Origin: Gracilimonas sp034520725
GTDB lineage: Bacteria; Bacteroidota; Rhodothermia; Balneolales; Balneolaceae
Reading direction: 5' to 3'
DNA: 64,000 nucleotides
Assembly: GCA_034520725.1 (NCBI GenBank)
Contig: JAXHNH010000024.1
Span: 173,350 to 237,349 of the forward strand
Positions 9,707 through 19,566 of the stretch are shown here, piece after piece; the stretch's first letter is position 1, and each line of letters begins with the position of its first letter. The notes under the pieces were generated by a model. The model was not told where the DNA came from, did not search any database, and worked only from the letters and a program-made list of their open reading frames with translations. The position numbers were made by a program, and so were the translations under genes.

Positions 9707-9842
9707 ATCTATTTATTTCCAACACTTTAAACAGATAGCAGGTTAGTTTCAATCCAAAAAATTAAGTTTCCGACAACCTTATTTGTTCCTGCATATTCCT
9801 TATTTTAATGTTTCATCAGCAGAGTCCTCACAAAAATAATTC

Positions 9843-11737
9843 ATGACCTACCTTTCCACCGAAAACCTTTCCAAGAATTTTGGCATCAAACCATTATTTG
9901 AAGACCTGACCTTTGGTATCTCCCAGGGTGATAAGACCGCATTGATCGCACCAAATGGCACCGGCAAATCTACTCTGTTGAAAATCCTGGCCGGAGAAAT
10001 GGAACCAGACTCAGGCAAAGTAATGACCCAAAAGGGTATACAATTGGGATATTTGGCACAGGAGCCGGAGCTCGACGAGAACATGACCATCATTGAATTT
10101 ATTGCTCATGGTGACTCTGAGAAGATCAAAGTGGTACAGCGCTATGAAAAGGCGGTTCATGCTCAGGCTGAAGACTTTAATCCGCAAACGCAGCAACAGT
10201 TTGAAAAGGCCTCTGCAGCCATGGATGCAGCTGAAGCCTGGGATGTGGAACAACAAATGGAACAGATCTTAAGCGCTTTAAATATCCACGACCTGGATCA
10301 GTCGATAAGCTCATTATCCGGCGGTGAGCGTAAACGGGTGGCCCTCGCTTTTGTACTTCTGGATGAACCGGATCTGCTGATCTTGGATGAGCCCACTAAC
10401 CATCTGGATGTGGAAATGATCGAGTGGCTGGAGCAGCACCTTGCCGGCAGTAAAATGACACTCTTGATGGTTACTCACGATCGTTATTTCCTGGATCGGG
10501 TCTGCAACAATATTCTGGAACTGGATTATGGGAAGCTCTATCACCACAAAGGGAATTATGAGTATTACCTGGAGAAGAAGGCAGAACGAGAAGAGGTGGA
10601 AGCGACGGAAATTGCCAAAGCCGGCAAGCTGATGAAAAAAGAGCTGGAATGGATGCGCCGGGGACCCAAAGCCCGAACCACCAAGTCGAAGTCGCGAATC
10701 AAAGCATTTTATGAGACAAAAGACAAAGCTAATTCTGCCCGTGAAGAAACGGAGATGCAGCTGGATGTGAATATGAGTCGCATGGGCGGGAAAGTTCTGG
10801 AAGTGGAGCACCTTTCGAAGGCATTTGACGATACGGTGATATTGGATGACTTCAGTTATCAGTTTCTGCAGGGTGAACGTATTGGGATCCTGGGGAAGAA
10901 TGGAGTCGGCAAAAGTACCTTTCTCAAAATCCTGATGGGTGAATTGGAACCTGATTCCGGTACCGTTGAGACCGGTGAGACCATCGTATTCGGCCATTAT
11001 CAGCAAAAAGGCATTCCCATAGATGAGAGCAAGCGAATGATCGAGGTTATCAAGGAGGTAGCCGAAGTCATTGAGCTGGCCAATGGGGATAGGATCACGG
11101 CTTCCCAATTTCTGGAGCACTTCATGTTCCCCGGCAAGATGCAATATACGCCGGTTGAAAAACTGAGTGGTGGCGAAAAGCGCCGGCTCATGCTGATGAT
11201 GGTGCTCATCAAAAACCCGAACTTCCTGATCCTGGATGAGCCCACCAACGACCTTGATCTCCTTACTCTGAATAAACTGGAAGATTTTCTGCAAAACTTT
11301 GGCGGCTGCCTCATCATTGTTTCTCATGATCGCTTTTTCATGGACAAGTTGGTTGAACATTATTTTGTATTTGAGGGACAGGGCGTGATCAAAGACTTTC
11401 ACGGAACTTATGATGAATACCGGGACGAGATCCTCAATCGAATGTCATCACCATCGATAAAAAGAAACCAAAAGACCAAACGATTTCAAAGACTAAAGAA
11501 AAAACACAAGAAACTGAATCTGTCCAAAAACTCAGTTACAACGAACGGCGTGAATTCAACAAACTTGAAAAAGAGATCGCCAAATTGGGGGAGAAAAAAA
11601 CCAAGCTGGAAAAGAAGATGGGCACAAGCGATCTGGAATACGGGGAGTTAAATGAGCTTTCAAAAGAATTAGATGAGCTAAAGGAAGAGATCGAGGAAAA
11701 GGAAATGGTTTGGCTGGAAATGGCTGAGCGGGCGTAG
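9843..11737 (+). CDS. ABC-F family ATPase (Uup/EttA type), interrupted by one frameshift
   Basis: Two complete ABC domains in one chain without membrane segments, as in ribosome-associated ABC-F proteins. Walker A: A-P-N-G-T-G-K-S-T (about 38) and G-K-N-G-V-G-K-S-T (about 350); signatures L-S-G-G-E-R-K and L-S-G-G-E-K-R; Walker B with D-E-P-T-N in both. The frame starting at 9843 ends at 11651 with a nonsensical basic tail. From about 11456 the minus-one frame, open to a stop at 11735-11737, encodes a typical acidic coiled-coil tail (L-S-Y-N-E-R-R-E). One base is missing, most simply in the A-run at 11459-11463. Joined length is 631 residues. Confidence 0.88.
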
Positions 11738-11780
11738 GTGTTTAAGCTATCAGCTTTCAGGCTTCAGCTTTCATGCTAGC

Positions 11781-11810
11781 TGACTGCTGACTGCTGACTG
11801 CTGACTGCTG
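11781..11810. repeat. TGACTGC tandem repeat
   Basis: Four and a third copies of the heptamer TGACTGC sit 40 bases after the ABC-F stop, preceded by two copies of a CAGCTTTCA word. The 7-bp unit is not a codon multiple and the tract is intergenic. Confidence 0.85.
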
Positions 11811-11883
11811 AAACATATTTTCAAAAAAGCACTAAATCACACTGCAACCTCGTATTCTATTATATCATCAAACTTAAAATACT

Positions 11884-12603
11884 ATGGATATTCAAAGTAA
11901 TCGCGGGCTTAGTATTATCGGGGGAGCCATCTTTCTCGGGTTAGTTGCATTCGGGTTTATTATTAGTAATGCAGCCATCACCTTTAAAGAATACGAACGA
12001 ACGGTAACGGTAAAGGGACTGGCTGAGGAAGAACATCTGGCCGACATTGTTATCTGGCCTATTCAATTTACAGAAGCAAGCAATCAGCTTGAGGACATTT
12101 ACGAGCAGCTTGAAAACAGTGGAGATAAAGTCCGGAAGTTCCTGAACGATCGCGGAGTGAGTGAGGATGAGATCTCCATTTCAACACCATTGGTAACCGA
12201 TAAATCGGCACAACGCTGGGGTGGTCAACAGGATGCTCAATTCCGATTTGTTGCCGATCAGACCGTAACTATCTATTCCGAAGATGTAGAGAAAATCCGT
12301 GAAGTTATGAGTCAGCTTGCTGAACTTGGTAAACAGGGCATCACGCTTTCAGGAGACGAATATCAGGTAAAACCGGAATACATCTTCAACAGCCTGAATG
12401 ACATCAAGCCACAAATGATCGAAGCCGCCACCAAAGAGGCACGAGCAGTGGCTGAAAAATTTGCAGAAGACTCCAACAGTCAACTAGGCAAGATCAAGAC
12501 GGCTTATCAGGGACAGTTCAGTATCTCGCCACGAGACAATAACAATCCTCACATCAAGAATGTGAGAGTCGTTTCTACTGTAGTTTATTATTTGTCGGAT
12601 TGA
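11884..12603 (+). CDS. SIMPL-domain (DUF541) exported protein
   Basis: A 239-residue protein with a single N-terminal hydrophobic helix (about 10-33) and no clear cleavage site, so probably anchored and facing the periplasm. The remainder fits the SIMPL fold: R-T-V-T-V-K-G-L-A-E-E near 41, A-D-I-V-I-W-P near 54, and a repeat of amphipathic helix-strand units to the C-terminal V-V-S-T-V-V-Y-Y. The family is widespread and of uncertain function. It is flanked by intergenic regions and is probably monocistronic. Confidence 0.82.
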   Translation: MDIQSNRGLSIIGGAIFLGLVAFGFIISNAAITFKEYERTVTVKGLAEEEHLADIVIWPIQFTEASNQLEDIYEQLENSGDKVRKFLNDRGVSEDEISISTPLVTDKSAQRWGGQQDAQFRFVADQTVTIYSEDVEKIREVMSQLAELGKQGITLSGDEYQVKPEYIFNSLNDIKPQMIEAATKEARAVAEKFAEDSNSQLGKIKTAYQGQFSISPRDNNNPHIKNVRVVSTVVYYLSD

Positions 12604-12712
12604 TAATGTTGGGACTCAAGATTTTGCATCCCTACATTACAACCGAATCCATTGTGATGTAAATTCAATTCCTGTTATCTTTAGATAAAAATAAGCCTAA
12701 ATCAATTTCATC

Positions 12713-13057
12713 ATGCCTACGGTAAAACTCCTCAAAATTGCACACGGTCGCAGCGGCGACAAAGGAAATGGAAGTAATGTGGGAATCATTGCACGTCATC
12801 CTGATATCTATCCCTTTCTTGAAAAAAACCTCACTGCAGACCGAATTAAAGAACACATGAAACATGTATGCAAAGGTGAAGTTGAACGGTATGAGATGCC
12901 TAATATCGGTGCCTTAAATTTCATTTTGAATGAAAGTCTTGGCGGCGGAGGAACTGTTTCACTTAAGCTGGATGCCCAGGGAAAAACTCATGCCTCACAG
13001 GTTTTGAGAATGGATGTTGATGTACCCGAAGATCTGCTGAAGCTGGTAGAGAACTAA
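12713..13057 (+). CDS. Small AtuA C-terminal-domain-like protein
   Basis: A 114-residue cytosolic protein. The motif A-H-G-R-S-G-D-K-G-N-G-S-N-V-G near residues 9-23 and the later G-A-L-N-F-I-L and G-G-G-G-T segments match the small C-terminal domain of AtuA/DUF1446 proteins, which occurs both fused and free-standing. AtuA belongs to acyclic terpene/branched fatty acid catabolism, but no other such gene is nearby. A near-consensus -7 box (TATCTTTA) lies about 35 bases upstream. Confidence 0.7.
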   Translation: MPTVKLLKIAHGRSGDKGNGSNVGIIARHPDIYPFLEKNLTADRIKEHMKHVCKGEVERYEMPNIGALNFILNESLGGGGTVSLKLDAQGKTHASQVLRMDVDVPEDLLKLVEN

Positions 13058-13181
13058 AACTCTACACCCCTTCCTTTTACTATCCATGGCTTTTATTTGA
13101 ATTTTCAAATAGAATAAACAGTTCTATTATTTTATAATAATTTACTGATTTTAAACAACTTCAATAAAAGCTGTACCTCCT

Positions 13182-14732
13182 TTGTTCTACCGGCTGCTTA
13201 CGCTAAACTGGCGTATCTTTATTTCTAATCTGAACCGATTTCAGCTACTGCTGACCATCGGTTATATCTTGTTTCTCGGCATCATGCTGGTGAACTTGAT
13301 CGGTACCGCTATTGTGGTAGTGCTCATGGACAGCCGCCCCTGGATGCAGGTAGAATTGCCCTGGCTCACCCCCGATATCTACAAATTTATTCTCCTTGTT
13401 TTCGGAAATGCCTACTGGCTCATGCATTTCTCCTTCACCAATATGCGGCTCCTGAATATTGAGGAGAACAGAAAGCTACTTGGTTTCGGCTTTCCCCTAA
13501 AGCGACTGGCCAAATATCTGACACTCATTGGTTTTTGCCACCCCGTGAACATTATCTATAATTTTACCTGGGTGGTCTTCCTCATGATACAGGTCGATTT
13601 TGCATATCAGGTACCGGTTGGGTTGTCAGCTATTGCCCTGAATTATGTGCTCATATATTCAGTAAAGCACCGATTCATTCGCGTGGTGGAGAAGAGATTC
13701 ATTGCGGTTGTGATTGGGTTCCTGTTTTTGGTCTTTGGATTGTTTCAGCTGGTTTCCCTATTTGCCTCCAACTCCAGCAGAATATTCAATGAGTTTATTC
13801 CTCAGGTTGAAACCGTAAATTACTTCCTTTCTTTGTTTCCGGGCGGACTACTCATCCAAACGGTGACGGTGGAATACGGTTGGTTGAACGCCGCCATCAT
13901 CTTTGCATTTTCAATTCTATTGGTCGGACTCACAGTGATAGATCATTTTAACAAGACCAAAGAAGGACTCCAGAATCCCGGCCTTAAAAAAGCAGAAGAG
14001 GAAAGCAGCAAACTGTGGATCTTCCTTAGAAAAGTGATGGGCAGAAATGCCGGAAAATATTACTTCTACGTAATGAAGCATCCCTACAACCGGCTTCAGG
14101 TTCTTACACTTACAGTTATTCCACTCGTTTACGTACCGTTGCTGATGAACGTGGATTTTGAGATCGCCAGAACCATTCTGATACCAACCATACTTGCAGG
14201 TATTCCGGTAGCCCTGTTAGCCATGGGAATGGCCAATATGTACGGCTATGAGAACAGAGAATTCCTCCTTCATCTTCAGTTCCCCATCGACCTGGAAAAA
14301 CAGCTCAAAGAGCGTTTCCTCGGAGTTATTGTACTGCCCTTGCTGGTCTTTTACCTGATCACCGTATTTGAGTTACTTGTCATTCCTGAGATCGGTTCAC
14401 CGCTGCAGATCTTTGTTGCCAATACCTTCTTCTTTTTGATCTTCATGCTACTGTTTGTGTGGAGTTCCTACTTCCAGTACAAACGGGCCACTTATTCCTC
14501 ATTCAGTTACAAGCATCCGATCATCCCGCAAAAAGTGACCTTTGCCATTTCATTCCTGATCTTTTCAATGGGATACCTCGTGTTTGTACCTTTGGAAGGA
14601 CTAGAATGGTATAGGCTCACCATTATGGGCACGGTGATCGTGATCATGTGTATTTACTTATGGCGGCATATGGAAGTTTTAGTTAACCTGTTTAAAAATC
14701 GCGTATTGATGAGATTATGGAACGAGCTATAG
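13182..14732 (+). CDS. ABC transporter permease-like membrane protein
   Basis: A 516-residue polytopic protein with about ten hydrophobic segments (for example near 24-50, 66-88, 168-192, 310-330, 385-405 and 425-445). It has no recognisable peptidase or enzyme motif. The downstream ATPase gene overlaps its end by 16 bases, so it is the membrane half of an ABC system. The start is a TTG; the first ATG in frame lies 33 codons later, inside the first hydrophobic segment, so the TTG is preferred. Substrate and direction of transport are unknown. Confidence 0.75.
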   Translation: MFYRLLTLNWRIFISNLNRFQLLLTIGYILFLGIMLVNLIGTAIVVVLMDSRPWMQVELPWLTPDIYKFILLVFGNAYWLMHFSFTNMRLLNIEENRKLLGFGFPLKRLAKYLTLIGFCHPVNIIYNFTWVVFLMIQVDFAYQVPVGLSAIALNYVLIYSVKHRFIRVVEKRFIAVVIGFLFLVFGLFQLVSLFASNSSRIFNEFIPQVETVNYFLSLFPGGLLIQTVTVEYGWLNAAIIFAFSILLVGLTVIDHFNKTKEGLQNPGLKKAEEESSKLWIFLRKVMGRNAGKYYFYVMKHPYNRLQVLTLTVIPLVYVPLLMNVDFEIARTILIPTILAGIPVALLAMGMANMYGYENREFLLHLQFPIDLEKQLKERFLGVIVLPLLVFYLITVFELLVIPEIGSPLQIFVANTFFFLIFMLLFVWSSYFQYKRATYSSFSYKHPIIPQKVTFAISFLIFSMGYLVFVPLEGLEWYRLTIMGTVIVIMCIYLWRHMEVLVNLFKNRVLMRLWNEL

Positions 14733-15475
14733 AGATCAAAAACCTTGTGAAATGTTATGAAGACGAACCGGTCCTGAAAAACCTGAATCTTCAGATTCCC
14801 AAAGGAACTATATTTGGGCTAATTGGTCCTAACGGCGCCGGAAAAAGCACTTTAATTGGAGTTTTAACGGGGTTACTGAGTTTTGAGGAAGGTTCAATTT
14901 CCATTCATGACATGGAGCTTAATTCTAAAAATGAGCTCCATATCAAAAGGATCATCGCCTCGGTTCTTCAGCCTCCCCTGTTATTTGAACAATTCACGAG
15001 CCTGGAATTCATAGAATATATTTGCGAGATCTACGAGATCGAAAAGGAAGGATTGGTCGAAAAAGCTTATTCCCTGATGGACTATTTCGATATTAAGGAT
15101 TTTGCGAAGATCAAAGTGAACAAACTGTCTTCCGGTAGCCGTAAGAAACTGGCTTTTGTTACAGCCGTTTTGCTAGAACCAAAGCTCCTATTGCTTGATG
15201 AGCCATTTGAATCGGTAGATGTTATTTCCATAGATCGCATGAAAACTGTAATACGCAGGCTGAAGGGAAAAGGTGTGACTATTATAATTACGAGCCATAT
15301 TCTGGAAGTCGTTGAAAATCTCTGCGATGATATTGCCATATTACATCAGGGAAAGATCAAGGCTTATCTTGACTCCGTGAGTCGCAAAGAATTACAAAAA
15401 GACTCCAATCTTCACGAGATCTTTGAAAAATACGTGGAAGTTGAGAAAAAAGATCAGATCGTAGACTGGCTATAA
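14717..15475 (+). CDS. ABC transporter ATP-binding protein
   Basis: A 252-residue nucleotide-binding subunit. Walker A G-P-N-G-A-G-K-S-T near 37-45, signature L-S-S-G-S-R-K-K near 136, Walker B L-L-L-L-D-E-P-F near 157, H-loop T-S-H near 194. The non-canonical signature (LSSGS for LSGGQ) is common in CcmA/ABC-2 type exporters. It overlaps and is co-transcribed with the upstream permease. Confidence 0.9.
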   Translation: MERAIEIKNLVKCYEDEPVLKNLNLQIPKGTIFGLIGPNGAGKSTLIGVLTGLLSFEEGSISIHDMELNSKNELHIKRIIASVLQPPLLFEQFTSLEFIEYICEIYEIEKEGLVEKAYSLMDYFDIKDFAKIKVNKLSSGSRKKLAFVTAVLLEPKLLLLDEPFESVDVISIDRMKTVIRRLKGKGVTIIITSHILEVVENLCDDIAILHQGKIKAYLDSVSRKELQKDSNLHEIFEKYVEVEKKDQIVDWL

Positions 15476-15572
15476 AGAGGAATTCCTCTGATCATTTCGC
15501 CAATTCCATCAAATATTGTATAATCCACGATGTTAGCAGGTTGGTCAATTAAAAATAAAAAGGGTGTATTAT

Positions 15573-16259
15573 ATGAAAACAGCGATCAGATTTACTGTTT
15601 GGTTATTATTTTGTTCTACGATGGTAATGGCTCAGGATCGTCCTGATCCAAATAGGCCACAGGGCACTAATCTTGAAGTTCCTGAAGGTTGGGAAGTTCG
15701 ATTAGACCGTGAAATGGAAGATGTGATCATAAGCTCGAAGCCGGATTCCGCTGACATTTATTTTGTCAATATGACTCCCGGATGGCACATTACAACAGGG
15801 CCCGCCGGTATCTTCTATCACCCCGCAAATACTGCTTCCGGAGATTTTACCGTTAAGTCTGAATTACACTTGTTTGATCCCGGTGACCGAAACCGTGAAG
15901 GGTATGGAATTTTTCTGGGTGGCTCCAACCTTGAGGGAGATGACCAAACCTACATTTATTTCCTGCTTCGAAATACCGGCGAATTTTTAGTGAAACAGCG
16001 AATGGGTGAAGAAACCGAAGTGCTTCAAAACTGGACTCCAAGCAGTGCAATCATCAAATATGAAAGTGAAGTTACCGATGACTCTTCGGTTATGAATACC
16101 TTGGAAGTAGCGACTTCCGGTAATACGATGTCCTTTTTAATCAACGGTGAAGAAGTCGCCTCAATAAATTCTACTGAGCTAACTACGGATGGCATTTTTG
16201 GTTTGAGGGTGAATCACAGTGTGAATCTTCACATATCTGATCTCAGTCTTGAAAATTAG
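15573..16259 (+). CDS. Exported protein with a DUF1080/LamG-like beta-sandwich
   Basis: A 228-residue protein with a Sec signal peptide (cleavage likely after A-M-A-Q near 20). The mature part has the strand-rich pattern of concanavalin-like folds: F-T-V-K-S-E-L-H-L-F near 90, G-Y-G-I-F-L-G-G near 108, Y-I-Y-F-L-L-R near 126, and I-F-G-L-R-V-N near 210. No catalytic residues are recognisable; a role in carbohydrate binding is only inferred from fold. The ATG at 15573 is preferred over a GTG nine bases upstream because the latter lies in the ribosome-binding site (AAAGGGTG). Confidence 0.65.
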   Translation: MKTAIRFTVWLLFCSTMVMAQDRPDPNRPQGTNLEVPEGWEVRLDREMEDVIISSKPDSADIYFVNMTPGWHITTGPAGIFYHPANTASGDFTVKSELHLFDPGDRNREGYGIFLGGSNLEGDDQTYIYFLLRNTGEFLVKQRMGEETEVLQNWTPSSAIIKYESEVTDDSSVMNTLEVATSGNTMSFLINGEEVASINSTELTTDGIFGLRVNHSVNLHISDLSLEN

Positions 16260-16342
16260 GAACTAGTCATTCATGCGAGATATCTTCGACCTTCAACTGC
16301 AGCGTTAGATATGCTTCCGGTTCAGGTAAAGTTAGATGGTGA

Positions 16343-16813
16343 TCAAAATAACGGTTCCAGCAGCTGAGCGATATTTTCAAGCAGTTTACGCTGATCTTTG
16401 GTGATTGAGCCGCGGGTGTTTGAGTCAATATCGAATTGAGCCACGAACTTATCCCCTTTCATAATGGGCACCACGATCTCGGACTGAACATCTACACTGC
16501 AAGCTATGTAGTTGTCTTCTTCGTGTACATTCTGTGAAATAAATGTTTTATGAGATACAGCAACCTGGCCACAGATACCACTGCCGAACGGAATCCGGTT
16601 ATGATCAGTCGGCTCGCCAACAAACGGACCGAGATGCAATTCTTCTTTACCTTCAGGATCGGCGAAATAAAATCCTACCCAATCGAATGTATCCACCTCT
16701 TTTTCAATTAATTCGCAGATGGCTAACAATTTTTCATCGCGATCAGAATTTCGGTCAAGGATTCTTTTTGTCTCTGAAATGATATGATCTGTAATCTTTT
16801 CTGTAAGGCTCAT
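16343..16813 (-). CDS. msrC: GAF-domain free methionine-R-sulfoxide reductase
   Basis: A 156-residue single GAF domain. W-V-G-F-Y near 45, G-S-G-I-C-G near 78-82, I-A-C-S-V-D near 103-108 and S-E-I-V-V-P near 111-116 are the fRMsr signature. Cys81 and Cys105 align with E. coli Cys94 and Cys118; the equivalent of Cys84 is absent (N in H-N-R-I-P-F-G). The enzyme reduces free methionine-R-sulfoxide using thioredoxin. A TTG nine bases upstream is a possible alternative start. Confidence 0.85.
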   Translation of the reverse strand: MSLTEKITDHIISETKRILDRNSDRDEKLLAICELIEKEVDTFDWVGFYFADPEGKEELHLGPFVGEPTDHNRIPFGSGICGQVAVSHKTFISQNVHEEDNYIACSVDVQSEIVVPIMKGDKFVAQFDIDSNTRGSITKDQRKLLENIAQLLEPLF

Positions 16814-16929
16814 TTTCTGCAAAAGGTAATAGAGGGTTCAGGCAATGCTTTATTGGAAAAATAATATGAAGCCAAAGTTAAGCTTTACGGAAAGCAAAAA
16901 CATCTTCTTTAAATTCCAAAAAAGGTCCT

Positions 16930-16937
16930 TATCTTTG
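16930..16937 (+). promoter_or_regulatory. Putative Bacteroidetes-type -7 box before marC
   Basis: TATCTTTG fits the TAnnTTTG consensus exactly. It ends seven bases before the marC start codon, so transcription would begin almost at the ATG and give a very short leader. No clear TTG -33 element is seen at the usual distance. Confidence 0.4.
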
Positions 16938-16944
16938 GAACCTA

Positions 16945-17619
16945 ATGGAAGAACTTTTCAATGACATAATACCCTTTTCAACCCTCTTTATGGGGGCGCT
17001 TGGACTTTTTGCAGCCAGCTTTTCCTCTCTGTTTTCAGTTGTAAACCCTTTTGCAGCCATGCCGGTTTACATTTCTCTAACAGAGGGACAAACCGATTCT
17101 GAAAAAGCCCGCACCGCCCGCAAGGCAAGTACGTACATGTTCTTTGTGCTTATCACCTTTTTACTGATCGGTACTTACATTCTCAGTTTCTTTGGGATCA
17201 GCCTGCCCGGTATTCAAATTGCCGGTGGACTAGTGATCATTCGTGCCGGTTTTTCTATGTTGAGCCCTGATAATGGAGGAAGAAAACTCACCAAAAAAGA
17301 TCAGGAGGCTGCTATGGAGAAAGAAGATGTCTCTTTTAGTCCGTTAGCCATGCCACTTTTATCCGGCCCGGGAAGTATTGCCGTTGTGATCGGTTTTGGA
17401 TCTGAAGCTCAGGGCATCGCTGATTATTTTGTAAGCGGACTGGCAGTTTTATTTACGGCGTTTCTCGCTTATCTCATACTTCGTGTTTCTCCCAGGTTGG
17501 TAAAATATATTGGTAGCGCAGGGATGTCAGTTATAACAAGAATGATGGGTTTCATAGTGCTGGCTATAGGGGTTCAGTTTGTGATCAATGGAATTTCCAA
17601 ATTCTATGGTATTGGATGA
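16945..17619 (+). CDS. marC: MarC-family integral membrane protein
   Basis: A 224-residue protein with six hydrophobic helices and MarC/UPF0056 signatures: V-V-N-P-F-A-A-M-P-V-Y near 35, G-I-x-L-P-x-I-x-I-A-G-G near 90, and P-L-A-M-P-L-L-S-G-P-G-S-I near 145. The family was once linked to multiple antibiotic resistance but its transport substrate is unsettled. Its last codon overlaps the start of the DinB gene (ATGA), indicating coupling. Confidence 0.9.
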   Translation: MEELFNDIIPFSTLFMGALGLFAASFSSLFSVVNPFAAMPVYISLTEGQTDSEKARTARKASTYMFFVLITFLLIGTYILSFFGISLPGIQIAGGLVIIRAGFSMLSPDNGGRKLTKKDQEAAMEKEDVSFSPLAMPLLSGPGSIAVVIGFGSEAQGIADYFVSGLAVLFTAFLAYLILRVSPRLVKYIGSAGMSVITRMMGFIVLAIGVQFVINGISKFYGIG

Positions 17620-18065
17620 TGGATCTAGAAACATTGATTCTTTACGATCACTGGGCAAACCAAAAAATATTTAACGCTTTGCAGTTAGTCGAGAGTGATG
17701 AAATCAAATCTGAAATTGAGACTATGTTTTCTCACATAGTAGCTGCCCAGGTTGTTTGGTTGAGCCGCATGATGGGGGAAAGATCGGAAATGAAGATCTG
17801 GCCAGAACTTTCTGTATCTGAAATAGATAAATTCATTCGTGAAAATCCTGCAAAGCTCAAATCTCTGATTCCCAGAAAAGAAGAGTCGATCAGCTATAAA
17901 AACTCAAAAGGAATATCACATCAAAGTAAGGCGGGAGATATCCTTATGCACCTGGTTATTCACGGCCAACATCATCGGGCACAAATAGCTAAGATGCTGA
18001 GGGAAGCAGAAATCACACCTCCCGGAACAGATTTTATATTTTTTACGCGAGAAATAAACAATTAA
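17616..18065 (+). CDS. DinB-family putative metal-dependent protein
   Basis: A 149-residue four-helix protein. The DinB metal site is indicated by Y-D-H-W near 10, a second His in F-S-H-I-V-A-A near 46, and H-G-Q-H-H-R-A-Q near 121-128. The family includes thiol transferases and many proteins of unknown activity. It is coupled to marC through a four-base ATGA overlap. Confidence 0.82.
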   Translation: MMDLETLILYDHWANQKIFNALQLVESDEIKSEIETMFSHIVAAQVVWLSRMMGERSEMKIWPELSVSEIDKFIRENPAKLKSLIPRKEESISYKNSKGISHQSKAGDILMHLVIHGQHHRAQIAKMLREAEITPPGTDFIFFTREINN

Positions 18066-18158
18066 TCCGTCTATTCATTAGTTTCTACGCTTAATCGCAA
18101 AAAAACGGACATCGCTCTGCAACTCCTCGAAGAATATTTAGCTGCTTTTTCATCCTTC

Positions 18159-19508
18159 ATGTGGGGATATCCACTCGTTATATTGTTAGTTGGTGGCGGA
18201 CTTTGGTTTCTGATCTTCTCCGGTTTCACACCGTTCAAGTTTTTCTTTCACGCCATAGACCTGGTTCGTGGTAAATATGACAACCCTGATGATCCCGGCG
18301 ATATCAATCACTTTGAGGCCCTTTCAACGGCATTGGCTTCAACTGTTGGAATGGGAAATATCAGTGGTGTAGCGGTGGCTATCTTTATGGGAGGCCCCGG
18401 TGCCCTTTTCTGGATGTGGATGAGTGCCATTGTTGGGATGGCCACAAAATACTTTACTTGCACCCTTTCCATCATGTATCGGGGTGAAGATAGCTCAGGC
18501 AAGATTCAGGGCGGACCTATGTACGTCATTCGCGAAGGCTTAAATAAAAAATGGATGCCTTTGGCTTACCTTTTTGCGCTGGCCGGTTTGTTTGGGCCAT
18601 TGCCGATCTTCCAAACAAATCAACTTGTTCAAATTCTAAGAGATTTTATTTACATCCCGAATGGTTGGGTTGAAGCCGATGCTGCATTTACCGGAAACCT
18701 GATCACCGGTATTGCGTTGGTTGGATTGGTTTCACTTGTTATTTTTGGAGGTATCACCAAGATCGGAAAAGTGGCTTCAAAACTTGTTCCGTCTATGGTT
18801 GTAATATATTTCATTTCTGTACTATTTATCCTTGCCGTTCATATTACTGATGTGCCTTATTACCTAGGTCTGATCGTAACGGATGCTTTCACCGGAAAAG
18901 CTGTAATGGGTGGAGCCGTTGGTCAGCTGATCATTATCGGTATACAGCGTGCTGCCTTTTCGAATGAAGCGGGTATTGGGACAGAATCTCTTGCACACGG
19001 CGCGTCCAAAACCAAAGAACCGATCCGGGAAGGATTGGTTGCCATGATGGAACCGGCCATTGATACGCTTATCGTATGTACCATGACCGCCCTTGCCATT
19101 CTGGTAACCGGTGTCTGGCAAACCTCCGAGGCCAATGGTGTAACCTTAACCCTGAATGCCTTCAATGAAGCGTTACCCACTTTTGGAACCTACCTGCTAA
19201 TGATCTCCGTATTCACTTTCAGCGTTAGCTCTATGCTATCCTACTCATACTACGGTTCAAAATGCCTCGGTTTTTTACTGGGTGCCGATAAGCAACACCT
19301 CTACAACTATTTCTACGTATTCTCCATCATCTTCGGAGCCGTTGCCTCCCTCGATGCCGTGATAAATCTTATAGATGGGATGTTTGCTTTAATGGCCGTT
19401 CCTACCATGATCTCAGCCCTGCTCCTTTCACCGAAAGTAAGAGCTGCTTCGATAGATTACTTTAAGAGACTAAGAGCCGGCGAGTTTAAGGAATACATAA
19501 ATAAATAA
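18159..19508 (+). CDS. Sodium:alanine symporter family protein (AGCS)
   Basis: A 449-residue inner-membrane carrier with about eleven helices. AGCS signatures: G-M-G-N-I-S-G-V near 66, G-G-P-G-A-L-F-W-M-W near 82, K-I-Q-G-G-P-M-Y near 118, and A-A-F-S-N-E-A-G-I-G near 267-276. Members import alanine or glycine with sodium. The frame stays open upstream to the dinB stop and encodes a plausible amphipathic N-terminus, but has no ATG, GTG or TTG, so the start at 18159 is used although it is short by about ten residues relative to the family. Confidence 0.9.
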   Translation: MWGYPLVILLVGGGLWFLIFSGFTPFKFFFHAIDLVRGKYDNPDDPGDINHFEALSTALASTVGMGNISGVAVAIFMGGPGALFWMWMSAIVGMATKYFTCTLSIMYRGEDSSGKIQGGPMYVIREGLNKKWMPLAYLFALAGLFGPLPIFQTNQLVQILRDFIYIPNGWVEADAAFTGNLITGIALVGLVSLVIFGGITKIGKVASKLVPSMVVIYFISVLFILAVHITDVPYYLGLIVTDAFTGKAVMGGAVGQLIIIGIQRAAFSNEAGIGTESLAHGASKTKEPIREGLVAMMEPAIDTLIVCTMTALAILVTGVWQTSEANGVTLTLNAFNEALPTFGTYLLMISVFTFSVSSMLSYSYYGSKCLGFLLGADKQHLYNYFYVFSIIFGAVASLDAVINLIDGMFALMAVPTMISALLLSPKVRAASIDYFKRLRAGEFKEYINK

Positions 19509-19566
19509 AAGGACGCGAGTATTTGAATCATACCAACGCCCTTTTACTGAATGTGTGTTTATCTCT

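Noticed and set aside
10314..11402. Long minus-strand open frame of 362 codons opposite the ABC-F gene
   Set aside because: Antisense shadow: the plus strand has complete ABC motifs, and the minus-strand product is His/Phe-rich with no family features.
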